From contig CAZDPJ010000021.1 of the NCBI GenBank assembly GCA_964507405.1, positions 1-24,344 of the forward strand: a stretch of DNA of 24,344 nucleotides, written 5' to 3'. The notes beneath the pieces are model-generated. The model was given only the letters and a program-made list of their open reading frames with translations, was not told the origin of the DNA and searched no databases. The translations under genes and the position numbers were made by a program. Positions 13,521 through 21,401 of this stretch are shown here, one piece after another. Each line of letters begins with the position of its first letter. Within the stretch, counting starts at the first letter, position 1. The DNA comes from UMGS75 sp964507405 (GTDB lineage Bacteria > Bacillota_I > Bacilli_A > ML615J-28 > CAG-313).

Positions 13521-15203
13521 ATGAAAAAAATATTAAGTGTTTTAATTTTTATACTAATGACGTTTAGCATAAAATTGCTTAATGAATATAACATTAATGC
13601 AACTAAAATTGGATACGAATCATTAAATGGTGATTCTCCTTTATCAGTTTCTGATGAAATAGAAGCATCCACTATTCTTGATAAAGTATCTATTATAGCT
13701 AAACTATCTTATGATGAATTTACCTATCCAGAGTTTAATCGAAATAATAGTAATTATAAAGATGCAACAATGGAAGAAGTAAATGCATACAGGGACGCGA
13801 AAAGAAGAGCAGGCAGGGCATATCATTATATTAAAAATTTTTTAATTTTTTCTTCCCTCAATATCAATAATTATGAATATGCTTATGTGTGCTCTTTGCT
13901 TCCTTTTGTTCAAATTACTTTTGATAATGAAGAATATGTTAAAACCAAAGAAGAGATATTAGGTAAACTTACATCTCATCGTGATATAGCTAAAGTAATA
14001 ATAAGAGAAGGACAAACTGATCAAGAAGGTTTTTTTCAGCTTGCTATTGGTGAAGCATGGGCTGGTGATGTCTATGATAGACGTGAATATACTGGCGATG
14101 GTGTTACAGTAGGAATTTTAGAAACTGGTATTGTTGATTCAACTAATGCTATTTTATCTAATCAAAACATTACATATTATGATCAACCAAACTTTAATGA
14201 AACAGTAACTGAACATGCTACAATGTGTGCATCATTAATAGGAGGAAAACAAGGTATGGCTCCTGATGTTAACTTATTATCTGCTGCTGTAAATGGTAAT
14301 ATCTATCAAGAAATTGAATGGATGGTTAATAATGGAGCAGATATTATAAATATGTCATATGGTGAAACTGTACCTACAGGAATTTATAGTTCTGATTCAG
14401 CTTTTATAGATAATATGGTTAAAACATATAATGTTGTAGCTGTAGCTGCTGTTGGTAATTGTGGTGATGGATCTGGCTATGTTGGTAATCCTGCGCTTGG
14501 TTATAACGTAATTGGAGTTGGAGCAGCTGATATGCATGGAGATGTTTGCGATTTTTCTTCATATAAAGTTGAAAGAGGTCCTAATAAACCAACGGTTGTA
14601 ACATCTGGATATTGCCTAACAATACCTGGATTTAGTTCAGGTAACAATGGAACTAGTTTTTCCGCCGCATTTTTATCAGGGATGCTTGCAACATTACTGG
14701 ATGCTTATCCTGATTTAAAGACTCGAACTGAAATGGTTATTGCTATGACTTGTGCTAGTGCTTATCATCAACCAGGATATAGTACGTCTCAAGCTAATGG
14801 ATTCAATACACATAATGGAGCAGGTCGATTTAATTTACAAGATACAATGGATAATTACTATAAAATATGGACCTTTAATAATGCAGGTGGAAGTAATGGC
14901 TTAAAAGTATATGAGTTTTCCGCATATGTTAGTGAAGGCTATGATTTACAAGCTTCTTTTGCATGGCTTGCTACTGCAAATGTATCGAGTGCAACCGCAT
15001 CATATAATAGTTATGAAGCAAGATTAATTAATCAAAATGGTGAATTAATGGCAATTGCTACATCTGATAGAAGTAATGTTTTATTTATGTATCACCGTGT
15101 AACAACAGAAGGAAGATATACAATGCAAATATATCAAAGATGTAATACTTTTACAGGAACAGATAAACTTGCATTTGCTTATTCAATCGAAAATAATCAA
15201 TAA
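13521..15203 (+). CDS. Secreted subtilisin-like (S8) serine protease with Glu at the catalytic Asp position
   Basis: Protein of 560 residues with an N-terminal hydrophobic signal or anchor (about 3-20), a pro-region to about 180, and an S8 domain. Motifs in order: VGILETGIVD, where the usual DTG is ETG (E201); TEHATMCASLIGG with H232 (usual HGTHVAG); AVAAVGNCGDGSG with oxyanion N313; NNGTSFSAAFLSG with S379 (usual GTSMAAPHVAG). Spacings (31, 81, 66) are close to subtilisin. The last ~115 residues look like a beta-rich P-domain-like tail. Known: the triad is Asp-His-Ser; a Glu may lower or abolish activity. Third gene of the ECF module, 23 bases after the anti-sigma gene, with no good ribosome binding site; a tiny frame from 13501 ends in ATGA at its start and might couple translation. 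It may be the sensor protease or an output of the sigma factor; both are inferences. Confidence 0.85.
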   Translation: MKKILSVLIFILMTFSIKLLNEYNINATKIGYESLNGDSPLSVSDEIEASTILDKVSIIAKLSYDEFTYPEFNRNNSNYKDATMEEVNAYRDAKRRAGRAYHYIKNFLIFSSLNINNYEYAYVCSLLPFVQITFDNEEYVKTKEEILGKLTSHRDIAKVIIREGQTDQEGFFQLAIGEAWAGDVYDRREYTGDGVTVGILETGIVDSTNAILSNQNITYYDQPNFNETVTEHATMCASLIGGKQGMAPDVNLLSAAVNGNIYQEIEWMVNNGADIINMSYGETVPTGIYSSDSAFIDNMVKTYNVVAVAAVGNCGDGSGYVGNPALGYNVIGVGAADMHGDVCDFSSYKVERGPNKPTVVTSGYCLTIPGFSSGNNGTSFSAAFLSGMLATLLDAYPDLKTRTEMVIAMTCASAYHQPGYSTSQANGFNTHNGAGRFNLQDTMDNYYKIWTFNNAGGSNGLKVYEFSAYVSEGYDLQASFAWLATANVSSATASYNSYEARLINQNGELMAIATSDRSNVLFMYHRVTTEGRYTMQIYQRCNTFTGTDKLAFAYSIENNQ

Positions 15204-15206
15204 AAT

Positions 15207-15253
15207 AAAAAAGTGATAAGGTCTCTTTATTTTAAGAGATTTTATCACTTTTT
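15207..15253. terminator. Bidirectional terminator between the protease and tcdA
   Basis: Outer stem AAAAAGTGATAA (15208-15219) with TTATCACTTTTT (15242-15253); inner stem TCTCTT / AAGAGA with loop TATTTT. A-runs and T-runs flank both sides, so it can work for both converging genes. The tcdA stop codon lies inside it. Confidence 0.85.
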
Positions 15254-15954
15254 ATTATTAACGTTTTATCGATTAAATTATTAATTACTTCACTTGCAAT
15301 AAGAATTCCCCCAAGACTTGGAACAAAACTAACAGAACCAATTACCTTATTTGGTGAATCATTGTTTACTTTAAGTGGGATTTCAGTAGATGATAGTACT
15401 TTTAAATGCTTAATGTTTCTTTTTCTTAATTCATATCTCATTACTTTCGCAAGTGGACAGTACTCAGTTTTTGATATATCTGTAATTTTTAGTTTTGATG
15501 GGTCTAATTTATTACCGGTTCCCATCGAAGATATAATTGGTATATTGAGCTTTTCTGCTTTTTCAATTAATAATAGCTTCGCTGTTACATTGTCAATGGC
15601 ATCAACGATATAATCTATTTTTTCAGTAAATAATTCATCAATGTTATCTTTTCCAATAAATAGATTTAATGGTTTTATTATACAATTTGGATTAATGTCT
15701 AATCCACGCTTTAAAGCTACTTCAACTTTTAACTGTCCGATTGTTGAGTGAGTCGCAAGTAATTGTCTATTTAAATTGGTGATATTAATAGTATCATTAT
15801 CAACAATAATAAAATTACCGATTCCCATTCTTACTAGTGCTTCAAAAACATAAGAACCAACACCACCAAGACCACATAATAAAATTGTTTTTTTCGATAG
15901 TAATTCGGTATTCTTGCTTGATATTAATAAGTTACTTCTAAGAAATTGTTCCAT
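15232..15954 (-). CDS. tcdA: tRNA threonylcarbamoyladenosine dehydratase (TcdA/YrvM, ThiF-like)
   Basis: Protein of 240 residues from the ATG at 15954. AGAGGTG six bases before it decides the start, over an in-frame ATG six codons upstream. E1-like adenylating fold: GLGGVGSYVFEALVRMGIG (nucleotide binding), DNDTINITNLNRQL, then DAIDNVTAKL, and SSMGTGNKLDPSKL, which separates TcdA from ThiF and MoeB. Known: uses ATP to dehydrate t6A37 of ANN-decoding tRNAs to its cyclic form ct6A. It lies 53 bases downstream of the sigK-like gene on the same strand. A TATAAT on the minus strand (15975-15980) may give it its own promoter, but a -35 is missing. It adds a second tRNA-modification function to this window. 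Confidence 0.9.
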   Translation of the reverse strand: MEQFLRSNLLISSKNTELLSKKTILLCGLGGVGSYVFEALVRMGIGNFIIVDNDTINITNLNRQLLATHSTIGQLKVEVALKRGLDINPNCIIKPLNLFIGKDNIDELFTEKIDYIVDAIDNVTAKLLLIEKAEKLNIPIISSMGTGNKLDPSKLKITDISKTEYCPLAKVMRYELRKRNIKHLKVLSSTEIPLKVNNDSPNKVIGSVSFVPSLGGILIASEVINNLIDKTLIIKSDKIS

Positions 15955-16007
15955 TGATATCACCTCTACCATATATTATACTAAAAATTAATAAAAAAAA
16001 GTATAAT

Positions 16008-16679
16008 TTAGTCTTTTAAAAATAGATATAATTTGGTTAATGCTCTTTTTTCGATTCTAGATACATAGCTTCTGCTAATACCTAAGCTTTTAGCGATTTC
16101 TTTTTGGGTTTCTACCATATGGTTATTTAGACCAAATCTTCTTGAAATAATATCAAGTTCTCGTTCATTTAATGAATTCAAGGCCTCATGGATTGCTTTT
16201 GCATGTTCATTTTCAATCATATTTGTTAACATGCTTGGTGATGGGTCTTCAATAATATCATATAATTTGATTTCGTTTCCTTCTTTATCTTCACCAATTG
16301 GAGCGTAAAGAGAAGCGGTATCTTTGTATTTTTTATTGTTTCTTAAATGCATTAATATTTCATTTTCAATACATCTGGCTGCGTAGGTTGCAAGTTTAGT
16401 GTTACTGTCGAAATTATAGGTATCTACGGCTTTAATTAAGCCAAAAGCCCCGATTGATAACAAATCATCTTTATTTTCTTTATAATTTTCAAATTTTTTT
16501 ACTATATGCGCAACAAGCCTTAAATTATGTTCAATCAATGCGTTTCTTGCATTAATATCTTTATTCTTCCATGCTTGTAGGTATTTTTCTTCATCTTCTT
16601 TGGATAAGACTTCAGGAAAACTATTTGAGTTGATAGCACCAACTAAAGGTAGTAAAAATAACATTAATAAGTTAAACAA
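16008..16679 (-). CDS. sigK: SigK-like RNA polymerase sigma factor with hydrophobic pro-sequence
   Basis: Protein of 223 residues, starting at TTG (16679-16677). AAAGGAGG (16696-16689) is 9 bases away, and the first ATG, five codons later, would be too far. Residues 1-15 (MFNLLMLFLLPLVGA) resemble the membrane-bound pro-sequence of Bacillus pro-sigma-K. Then come NALIEHNLRLVAHIVKKFE, LLSIGAFGLIKAVDTYN, TKLATYAARCIENEILMHLR, PIGEDKEGNEIKLYDII, and region 4 with GISRSYVSRIEKRAL. These match sporulation sigma factors SigK/SigE, and the N-terminus fits SigK best. Known: SigK acts late in the mother cell and is released by SpoIVFB proteolysis. No other sporulation gene is in the window, so the role here is open. 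Divergent to yqeG. Confidence 0.88.
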   Translation of the reverse strand: MFNLLMLFLLPLVGAINSNSFPEVLSKEDEEKYLQAWKNKDINARNALIEHNLRLVAHIVKKFENYKENKDDLLSIGAFGLIKAVDTYNFDSNTKLATYAARCIENEILMHLRNNKKYKDTASLYAPIGEDKEGNEIKLYDIIEDPSPSMLTNMIENEHAKAIHEALNSLNERELDIISRRFGLNNHMVETQKEIAKSLGISRSYVSRIEKRALTKLYLFLKD

Positions 16680-16688
16680 AAAAATATT

Positions 16689-16696
16689 CCTCCTTT
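16689..16696 (-). promoter_or_regulatory. Strong ribosome binding site deciding a TTG start for sigK
   Basis: AAAGGAGG on the minus strand, 9 bases before TTG 16679. It shows that the hydrophobic N-terminal pro-sequence is really translated. Confidence 0.8.
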
Positions 16697-16707
16697 AAAT
16701 CAATTAA

Positions 16708-16736
16708 TAGACAAATTACCAAAAATTTGGTATAAT
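16708..16736 (+). promoter_or_regulatory. Promoter of the yqeG-yqeH-yqeK-rsfS operon, with a dyad
   Basis: TAGACA (16708-16713), 17 bases, TATAAT (16731-16736), with TG one base before the -10 (extended). A dyad ACCAAA-AA-TTTGGT lies in the spacer, where a repressor could bind; the dyad may be chance. Confidence 0.75.
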
Positions 16737-16756
16737 AGTATATGAGGTAGAAAGTC

Positions 16757-17299
16757 ATGAGTAAATATACGCCAACATTTGTTTATTTGTCAATTTATGA
16801 CATTGATTTTAGTAAATTATATGCATTAGGTAAGAAAATTATAATATCTGATTTAGATAATACTTTAATGCCTTATTATGAGAATAAAGCTTCTAATTCC
16901 TTAATTTCATGGCAAAAGAAATTAAAAGAAATTGGATTTAGTCTTTATATTATTACTAATAATAATGAACAAAGAATTTTAAAGGTGAAAGAGACTCTTG
17001 AGATAGATGGGTATTTAACAAAAGCAAATAAACCATCTGGAAAAAGACTTAATGAATATTTAAATAATTTAAAGATAAATAAAGAGGAAGTTATCTTTTT
17101 AGGTGATCAACTTGTTACGGATATTGCATGTGCGAATAATATTTCAGTTGATAGTATATTAGTTAAAACCATTGATACTAAACATCAAAAGTGGTATACT
17201 AAAATAAATAGATTAAGAGAAAATAGAATATTGAAGAAAATGATTAAAGAAAACCCTGATATAGCTTCAAAAATTTTAGCCTATAAGGAGATTAAATAA
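16757..17299 (+). CDS. yqeG: YqeG family HAD-IIIA phosphatase
   Basis: Protein of 180 residues. The HAD motif I, DLDNTLMPYYE, is at 32-42 (nucleophile D32, acid D34). Motif II is the T of YIITNNN, and motif IV is FLGDQLVTDI. Length and spacing are normal for the YqeG family. Known: a phosphatase of uncertain substrate, conserved beside the ribosome-assembly GTPase YqeH in Firmicutes. First gene of a packed operon with its own promoter; its stop overlaps the yqeH ATG by one base (TAATG). Inferred: related to ribosome or nucleotide metabolism, by context only. Confidence 0.92.
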   Translation: MSKYTPTFVYLSIYDIDFSKLYALGKKIIISDLDNTLMPYYENKASNSLISWQKKLKEIGFSLYIITNNNEQRILKVKETLEIDGYLTKANKPSGKRLNEYLNNLKINKEEVIFLGDQLVTDIACANNISVDSILVKTIDTKHQKWYTKINRLRENRILKKMIKENPDIASKILAYKEIK

Positions 17300-18435
17300 T
17301 GAAATGTGTAGGATGTGGAGTTAAACTTCAAACGGATGATCCTAATAAAGAAGGATACATTAGTGAAATCCATATTATTGAAAATGGTGAACAAGTATAT
17401 TGTAAAAGATGCTTCGATATTATTCATTATAATAGACGTTATGTTCCGATGATAGATAATGGTGCTTATTTTAAAAAAATGCAAAAAATAGCACTAAATA
17501 ACCCTCAGGATGTAGTTATTTTATTAGTTGATGTTTTAGATATTTATAGTGGATTTTCTAGTGATATAGCTAAGATTATTGGTAATCTGAAGGTTATTGT
17601 ATTAATTAATAAAATTGATTTAATGCCGAAAAAAATAAAATTATCACATATAGAAGATGTAGTAAGAAAAATGTGTAAGGAATATAATCTTAATCTTTTA
17701 AGTGTTTATTTTATATCTTCTAAATCTAAAAAGAATATTGAACTTGTTTTAAGAAAAATTGATAAATTAAGAATAAATAAATATAGTGATAAACCTCGTT
17801 TTAATAATTGTTATGTAGTTGGTAATGCTAGTGTTGGTAAATCTACTTTTATCAATAGTGTAAAAGAAATATGTTATGGTGAAAACCAATTTCCAATTAC
17901 AACAAGTGACCAATTTCAAACAACTATGGATATGTTAAAAATAGAACTTGGAAATAAATTCTATCTATATGATACTCCAGGTATAATAAATAAGAATTCT
18001 TTTAATGCTTATTTAGATTATGAGTCTGTTAAAATATTAACTCCTAAGAGCTATTTAAAGGTTAGAACTTACCAGTTAAACTCTATGCAAACTATTTTTA
18101 TGGGGGGGCTTGTAAGACTTGATTTTATAGAAGGAGAAAACATTAGTGCTAGTTTCTTTGTATCTAATGATTTATATCTTCATCGTACTAAATTAAGTAA
18201 CGCATCACTTCTATTTGATACACAACAATTTAAATTATTAGTACCACCTTTAAAAGAAGAAGAACAAAAAAGACTTAATAAATTAAAAACTACAACAATT
18301 ATGTTTGAAAATAATGAATTTTATGATATAATAATACCTGGAATTGGTTTTATCCATTTAAAAGGAAATGCTTTAAAACTAAATATAACATTACCTGAAC
18401 AAATTAGTTTTAAGAAAGTACAAAGTATGCTATGA
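17299..18435 (+). CDS. yqeH: Ribosome biogenesis GTPase YqeH
   Basis: Protein of 378 residues. An N-terminal zinc finger has C3, C6, C35 and C38 (CVGC ... CKRC). A circularly permuted GTPase domain follows, with motifs in the order G4 NKID (104-107), G5-like SSKSKK, G1 GNASVGKST (175-183) and G3 DTPG (225-228). The permuted order and the zinc finger are diagnostic for YqeH. Known: needed for assembly of the 30S subunit (and linked to replication control in Bacillus). A seven-G run at about 18102-18108 is unusual in this AT-rich DNA, but the frame is intact. It overlaps yqeK by four bases (ATGA), and its TGA stop supports the standard genetic code. Confidence 0.95.
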   Translation: MKCVGCGVKLQTDDPNKEGYISEIHIIENGEQVYCKRCFDIIHYNRRYVPMIDNGAYFKKMQKIALNNPQDVVILLVDVLDIYSGFSSDIAKIIGNLKVIVLINKIDLMPKKIKLSHIEDVVRKMCKEYNLNLLSVYFISSKSKKNIELVLRKIDKLRINKYSDKPRFNNCYVVGNASVGKSTFINSVKEICYGENQFPITTSDQFQTTMDMLKIELGNKFYLYDTPGIINKNSFNAYLDYESVKILTPKSYLKVRTYQLNSMQTIFMGGLVRLDFIEGENISASFFVSNDLYLHRTKLSNASLLFDTQQFKLLVPPLKEEEQKRLNKLKTTTIMFENNEFYDIIIPGIGFIHLKGNALKLNITLPEQISFKKVQSML

Positions 18436-18998
18436 TTGATTTTAGTATTTTAGAAAATCATCCTCGTTATAAACATAGTGTAGGAGTAATGGAGATGGCC
18501 CTTAAGCTTAATGATTATTATCATTATGGAGTAGACATTAATAAAATTAAAGTTGCTTCTTTGTTACATGATTACACAAAAAATTATGATGATGATTTAA
18601 ATTTGGAATTAATTAAAAAGTACTTACCAAATCTTATTAATGAAGAATTCTTAAGTGCTAGCCAAATATGGCATTCGTTTTCTGGAAGTATAATTGCGAG
18701 AGTTAAGTTTAATATAAATGATGATGATATTTTAAAGGCAATATATTATCATACAATAGGTAGACCTAATATGAGTACGCTTGAAAAACTAATTTTTATA
18801 AGTGATTATATTGAAGAAAATCGAAAAGGAGCACATTTTGAAACTGTTAGAAAACTAGCATTTCAAAATATTGATTACTCAATTTGTGTTATGCTTGAAG
18901 AACAATTTAAATATTTAAAAGAAAAAGGTATGAGTATTTATAGTGAAAGCTTAAAAACTTATGAATATTATAAAGAAGGATTAAAGAATGATAGATAA
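18432..18998 (+). CDS. yqeK: YqeK-type HD-domain diadenosine tetraphosphate hydrolase
   Basis: Protein of 188 residues with the HD-superfamily metal ligands: HPRYKHSVGVMEMA (H15), LLHDYTK (H46, D47), WHSFSG, YHTIGRPNMSTLEKLIF and SDYIEENRKG. The pattern is typical of YqeK. Known: symmetrical Ap4A hydrolase that splits Ap4A to two ADP; Ap4A is an alarmone-like by-product of tRNA synthetases. Starts in a four-base ATGA overlap with yqeH and overlaps rsfS by 11 bases. In Bacillus, aroE, yhbY and nadD lie between yqeH and yqeK; they are missing here. Confidence 0.93.
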   Translation: MIDFSILENHPRYKHSVGVMEMALKLNDYYHYGVDINKIKVASLLHDYTKNYDDDLNLELIKKYLPNLINEEFLSASQIWHSFSGSIIARVKFNINDDDILKAIYYHTIGRPNMSTLEKLIFISDYIEENRKGAHFETVRKLAFQNIDYSICVMLEEQFKYLKEKGMSIYSESLKTYEYYKEGLKNDR

Positions 18999-19302
18999 AA
19001 TATTAGAAATATTAGATAAAGCTGTTGTTACAGATGTAAGAGTATATGATACAACATCATATACACCATATTATGATACAGTAATAATCTGTTCAGCAAA
19101 TAGTAATAGACAAGGCAACGCGGCGGCTGATTACCTAAAAAAAGAAGCACCACGTTATGGATATGAACTAAGAAGCTTTAATGCTGGGAACGATACGACA
19201 TGGTTTTTAGTCGATTTAAACTCAGTTATTGTTCATATTTTTGTTCAAGATGAACGTAAACGCTATAATTTAGATGGCATTTATGAACATCTTATTAAAT
19301 AG
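18988..19302 (+). CDS. rsfS: Ribosome silencing factor RsfS
   Basis: Protein of 104 residues. YYDTVIICSANSNRQGNAAADYL, split by the family's D-x-x-V-I-x-x-A/S-x-S-x-R-Q core, and WFLVDLNSVIVHIFVQDERKRYNLDGIY near the C-terminus are diagnostic of RsfS/Iojap. Known: binds ribosomal protein L14 and blocks joining of 30S and 50S subunits in nutrient-poor or stationary conditions. Last gene of the yqeG operon; overlaps yqeK by 11 bases. No clear terminator lies in the 46 bases before the ROK gene, so read-through is possible. Confidence 0.95.
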   Translation: MIDKILEILDKAVVTDVRVYDTTSYTPYYDTVIICSANSNRQGNAAADYLKKEAPRYGYELRSFNAGNDTTWFLVDLNSVIVHIFVQDERKRYNLDGIYEHLIK

Positions 19303-19332
19303 TTAAAAAATAAAACATATAAATTAATTATT

Positions 19333-19339
19333 AGGAGGG
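19333..19339 (+). promoter_or_regulatory. Strong ribosome binding site of the ROK-like gene
   Basis: AGGAGGG, 9 bases before ATG 19349. It is among the best in the window and fits the high-expression codon use of the gene. Confidence 0.75.
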
Positions 19340-19348
19340 TTAAAAATA

Positions 19349-20695
19349 ATGAAGTATGTTCCAAATCTAGAACCTAGTTTTATGCCTATGGCTCTTAAAT
19401 TAAGAGAATTTAAAGAAAAAGGTACTGTTCCTTTCGCAATCTGTGTTGAAAGAAACAAAGGTTACCGTTATCGTTACGATTTAAAGGTAATGCCTGGTGA
19501 TTCAAGTGAAAACTGCGAAATGATTGAAAGAGTAATCAAGAGTATCCTTTGGGTAGTTGGTGGTTACAAAATTTATTTAGGTGGAAATGATGCGCTTGTT
19601 GAAAAAATGCAAGAAGTATTTTCTTTAAATGGAAGTAGATGTTTTGATGTTAACTTTATGGCTAAAGTTTATGATAAACCATTTGAAGTAATTGCATGTA
19701 AATATGAAGACGTACCCGCAAGTGTTGACGCAAGTTTACCTGCTGGTGGTAACTTAGACGGATGCCGTATTGGTTTCGATGCTGGTGGCTCTGACCGTAA
19801 AGTTAGTGCGGTTGTTGATGGTGAAGTAATTTATAGTGAAGAAGTTGTATGGTTCCCTAAGATTAATAGTGATCCTGAATATCATTATGCGGGGATTCTT
19901 GATAGCTTTAAACGTGCAGCCTCAAAAATGCCTAGAGTTGATGCTATTGGTGTAAGTAGTGCTGGTATTTATATTGATAACGAAGTTAGAGTTGCTTCAT
20001 TATTCATTAAAGTTAATGATGAAAACTTTGATAAAGTTGTTCGTAAGATGTATATCAATTGTGCTAAAGAAATTGGTGATGTTCCACTTGAAGTTGCAAA
20101 TGATGGTGACGTTACAGCATTAGCTGGTGCGATGGATTTAAATGATGGTTGTGTACTTGGTATTGCAATGGGTACAAGTGAAGCAGCTGGTTATATTAAT
20201 AAAGATGGTAACCTAAATGGTTGGTTAAGTGAACTTGCATTCGTTCCTGTTGACTATAATAAAGGCGCAATGGTTGATGAATGGAGTGGCGACTATGGTT
20301 GTGGTGTTAAATACTTCAGCCAAGATGGTGTAATTAAACTTGCAGGATTTGCTGGAATCGAACTTGATGAATCACTTTCTCCTGCTGAAAAATTAAAAGT
20401 CGTTCAAGGCTTAATGGCTAAGAAAGATCCAAGAGCAATTCAAATTTATGAAAATATTGGTATTTATTTAGGTTATACACTTGCATATTATAGTGAATTC
20501 TATGATATTAAATATCTATTATTATTAGGCCGTGTAACAAGCGGTGATGGTGGACTAATTGTTGTTGAAAAAGCGAATGAAGTATTAAAGAATGAATTCC
20601 CAGAATACGCAAAAATCAACATTATGATGCCTGATGAAAATTCACGTCGTGTTGGTCAATCAATTGCTGCAGCAAGCTTACCTAAAATTAAATAA
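19349..20695 (+). CDS. Divergent ROK-family (sugar kinase-like) protein
   Basis: Protein of 448 residues. An N-terminal region of about 140 residues has no recognised family. It is followed by an actin-fold ROK-like part: IGFDAGGSDRKVSAVVDG (phosphate-1 loop, D144-S148), AIGVSSAGI, VANDGDVTALAGA (N251, D252 the expected catalytic Asp) and LGIAMGTSEAAGYI. Known: ROK proteins are sugar kinases or sugar-responsive repressors. No DNA-binding domain is seen, so a kinase or related enzyme is more likely. Odd: the usual zinc motif (GE-x-GH ... CxCGxxGCxE) is not there; the matching part reads SELAFVPVDY, with a single GCG. Codons are more C/G-ended (TAC, CGT, GGT) than in neighbours, suggesting high expression. 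Overlaps the next gene by one base. Confidence 0.75.
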   Translation: MKYVPNLEPSFMPMALKLREFKEKGTVPFAICVERNKGYRYRYDLKVMPGDSSENCEMIERVIKSILWVVGGYKIYLGGNDALVEKMQEVFSLNGSRCFDVNFMAKVYDKPFEVIACKYEDVPASVDASLPAGGNLDGCRIGFDAGGSDRKVSAVVDGEVIYSEEVVWFPKINSDPEYHYAGILDSFKRAASKMPRVDAIGVSSAGIYIDNEVRVASLFIKVNDENFDKVVRKMYINCAKEIGDVPLEVANDGDVTALAGAMDLNDGCVLGIAMGTSEAAGYINKDGNLNGWLSELAFVPVDYNKGAMVDEWSGDYGCGVKYFSQDGVIKLAGFAGIELDESLSPAEKLKVVQGLMAKKDPRAIQIYENIGIYLGYTLAYYSEFYDIKYLLLLGRVTSGDGGLIVVEKANEVLKNEFPEYAKINIMMPDENSRRVGQSIAAASLPKIK

Positions 20696-21324
20696 TGAAA
20701 TTTAATGTAGAAACATTTTGTGATAATCCTAATAATGCAAATACTTATCTAATCTTTAATGAAGATGAATGCATTATAGTAGATCCTGCTAATGATGAAA
20801 AAGTCTTATTTAAATATATAGATAATAGAAAAATCCAAGGTATTCTTTTAACACATGGTCATTTTGATCATTTTAGAAAATTAGAAAAAATTCTAAAATT
20901 AACAAACGTTCCTGTTTATATGCATAAACTTGCATATGATAAAATCAATAATCTTGATATGAGTTATGCGAAAATGTTTGGCTCTAATTTAATACCAAAT
21001 ATTGATAGAAATCTAATTAATTTTGTTAAAGATAATGATGTTATTAATCTAGGAAAGTTTAAAGTAAAGTGTTTATATACTCCTGGCCATACTGATTGTG
21101 AGTTAAGTTATATAATTGATGATGTAATGTTTTCTGGTGACTTTTTATTTAAAGATACAATTGGCAGAACTGATCTAATATCAGGAAGCCCAATTAGAAT
21201 GCAAAATTCTTTAAGAGAAATTTCAAAAAGAAAAACAAATTATAAGATTTATCCAGGCCATGGTGATGTAACATATTTAGAAGATGAGTTAAAGAATAAC
21301 TATTATTTTAAAAAATTGGTATAA
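20695..21324 (+). CDS. MBL-fold metallo-hydrolase (glyoxalase II-like)
   Basis: Protein of 209 residues. Metal motif THGHFDH (53-59), then YTPGHTDCELSYII, SGDFLFKDTIGRTDL and YPGHGDVTYLEDEL: the full set of metallo-beta-lactamase ligands (H54, H56, D58, H59, plus His of PGHT, Asp of SGD and His of PGHGD). The GRTDL and PGHGD forms are those of the hydroxyacylglutathione hydrolase-like subgroup common in Firmicutes. Known: such enzymes hydrolyse thioesters; the substrate here is not shown. The start is fixed by the TAATG overlap with the ROK-like gene, so the two are translationally coupled. Followed by a strong terminator. Confidence 0.88.
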   Translation: MKFNVETFCDNPNNANTYLIFNEDECIIVDPANDEKVLFKYIDNRKIQGILLTHGHFDHFRKLEKILKLTNVPVYMHKLAYDKINNLDMSYAKMFGSNLIPNIDRNLINFVKDNDVINLGKFKVKCLYTPGHTDCELSYIIDDVMFSGDFLFKDTIGRTDLISGSPIRMQNSLREISKRKTNYKIYPGHGDVTYLEDELKNNYYFKKLV

Positions 21325-21350
21325 AATAATTAAAAATTAAATATAATAAT

Positions 21351-21394
21351 AAAGGTTAGTTCATAACAAAATGAATTAATCTTTTTATTTTTTT
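21351..21394 (+). terminator. Rho-independent terminator before the hrcA operon
   Basis: 14-bp stem: AAAGGTTAGTTCAT (21351-21364) with ATGAATTAATCTTT (21371-21384), including two G-U pairs, loop AACAAA. A T-rich tail runs to 21394. Confidence 0.88.
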
Positions 21395-21401
21395 AAAAAA
21401 A

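Noticed and set aside
13460..13672. Minus-strand frame across the start of the subtilase gene
   Set aside because: Overlaps two supported plus-strand genes, with no promoter or ribosome binding site.
15362..15613. Plus-strand open frame inside tcdA
   Set aside because: Shadow of a well-supported gene on the other strand.
18102..18108. Seven-G run in yqeH as a possible frameshift or phase-variation site
   Set aside because: The frame is intact on both sides, and a single short run in a housekeeping GTPase gives no sign of phase variation.
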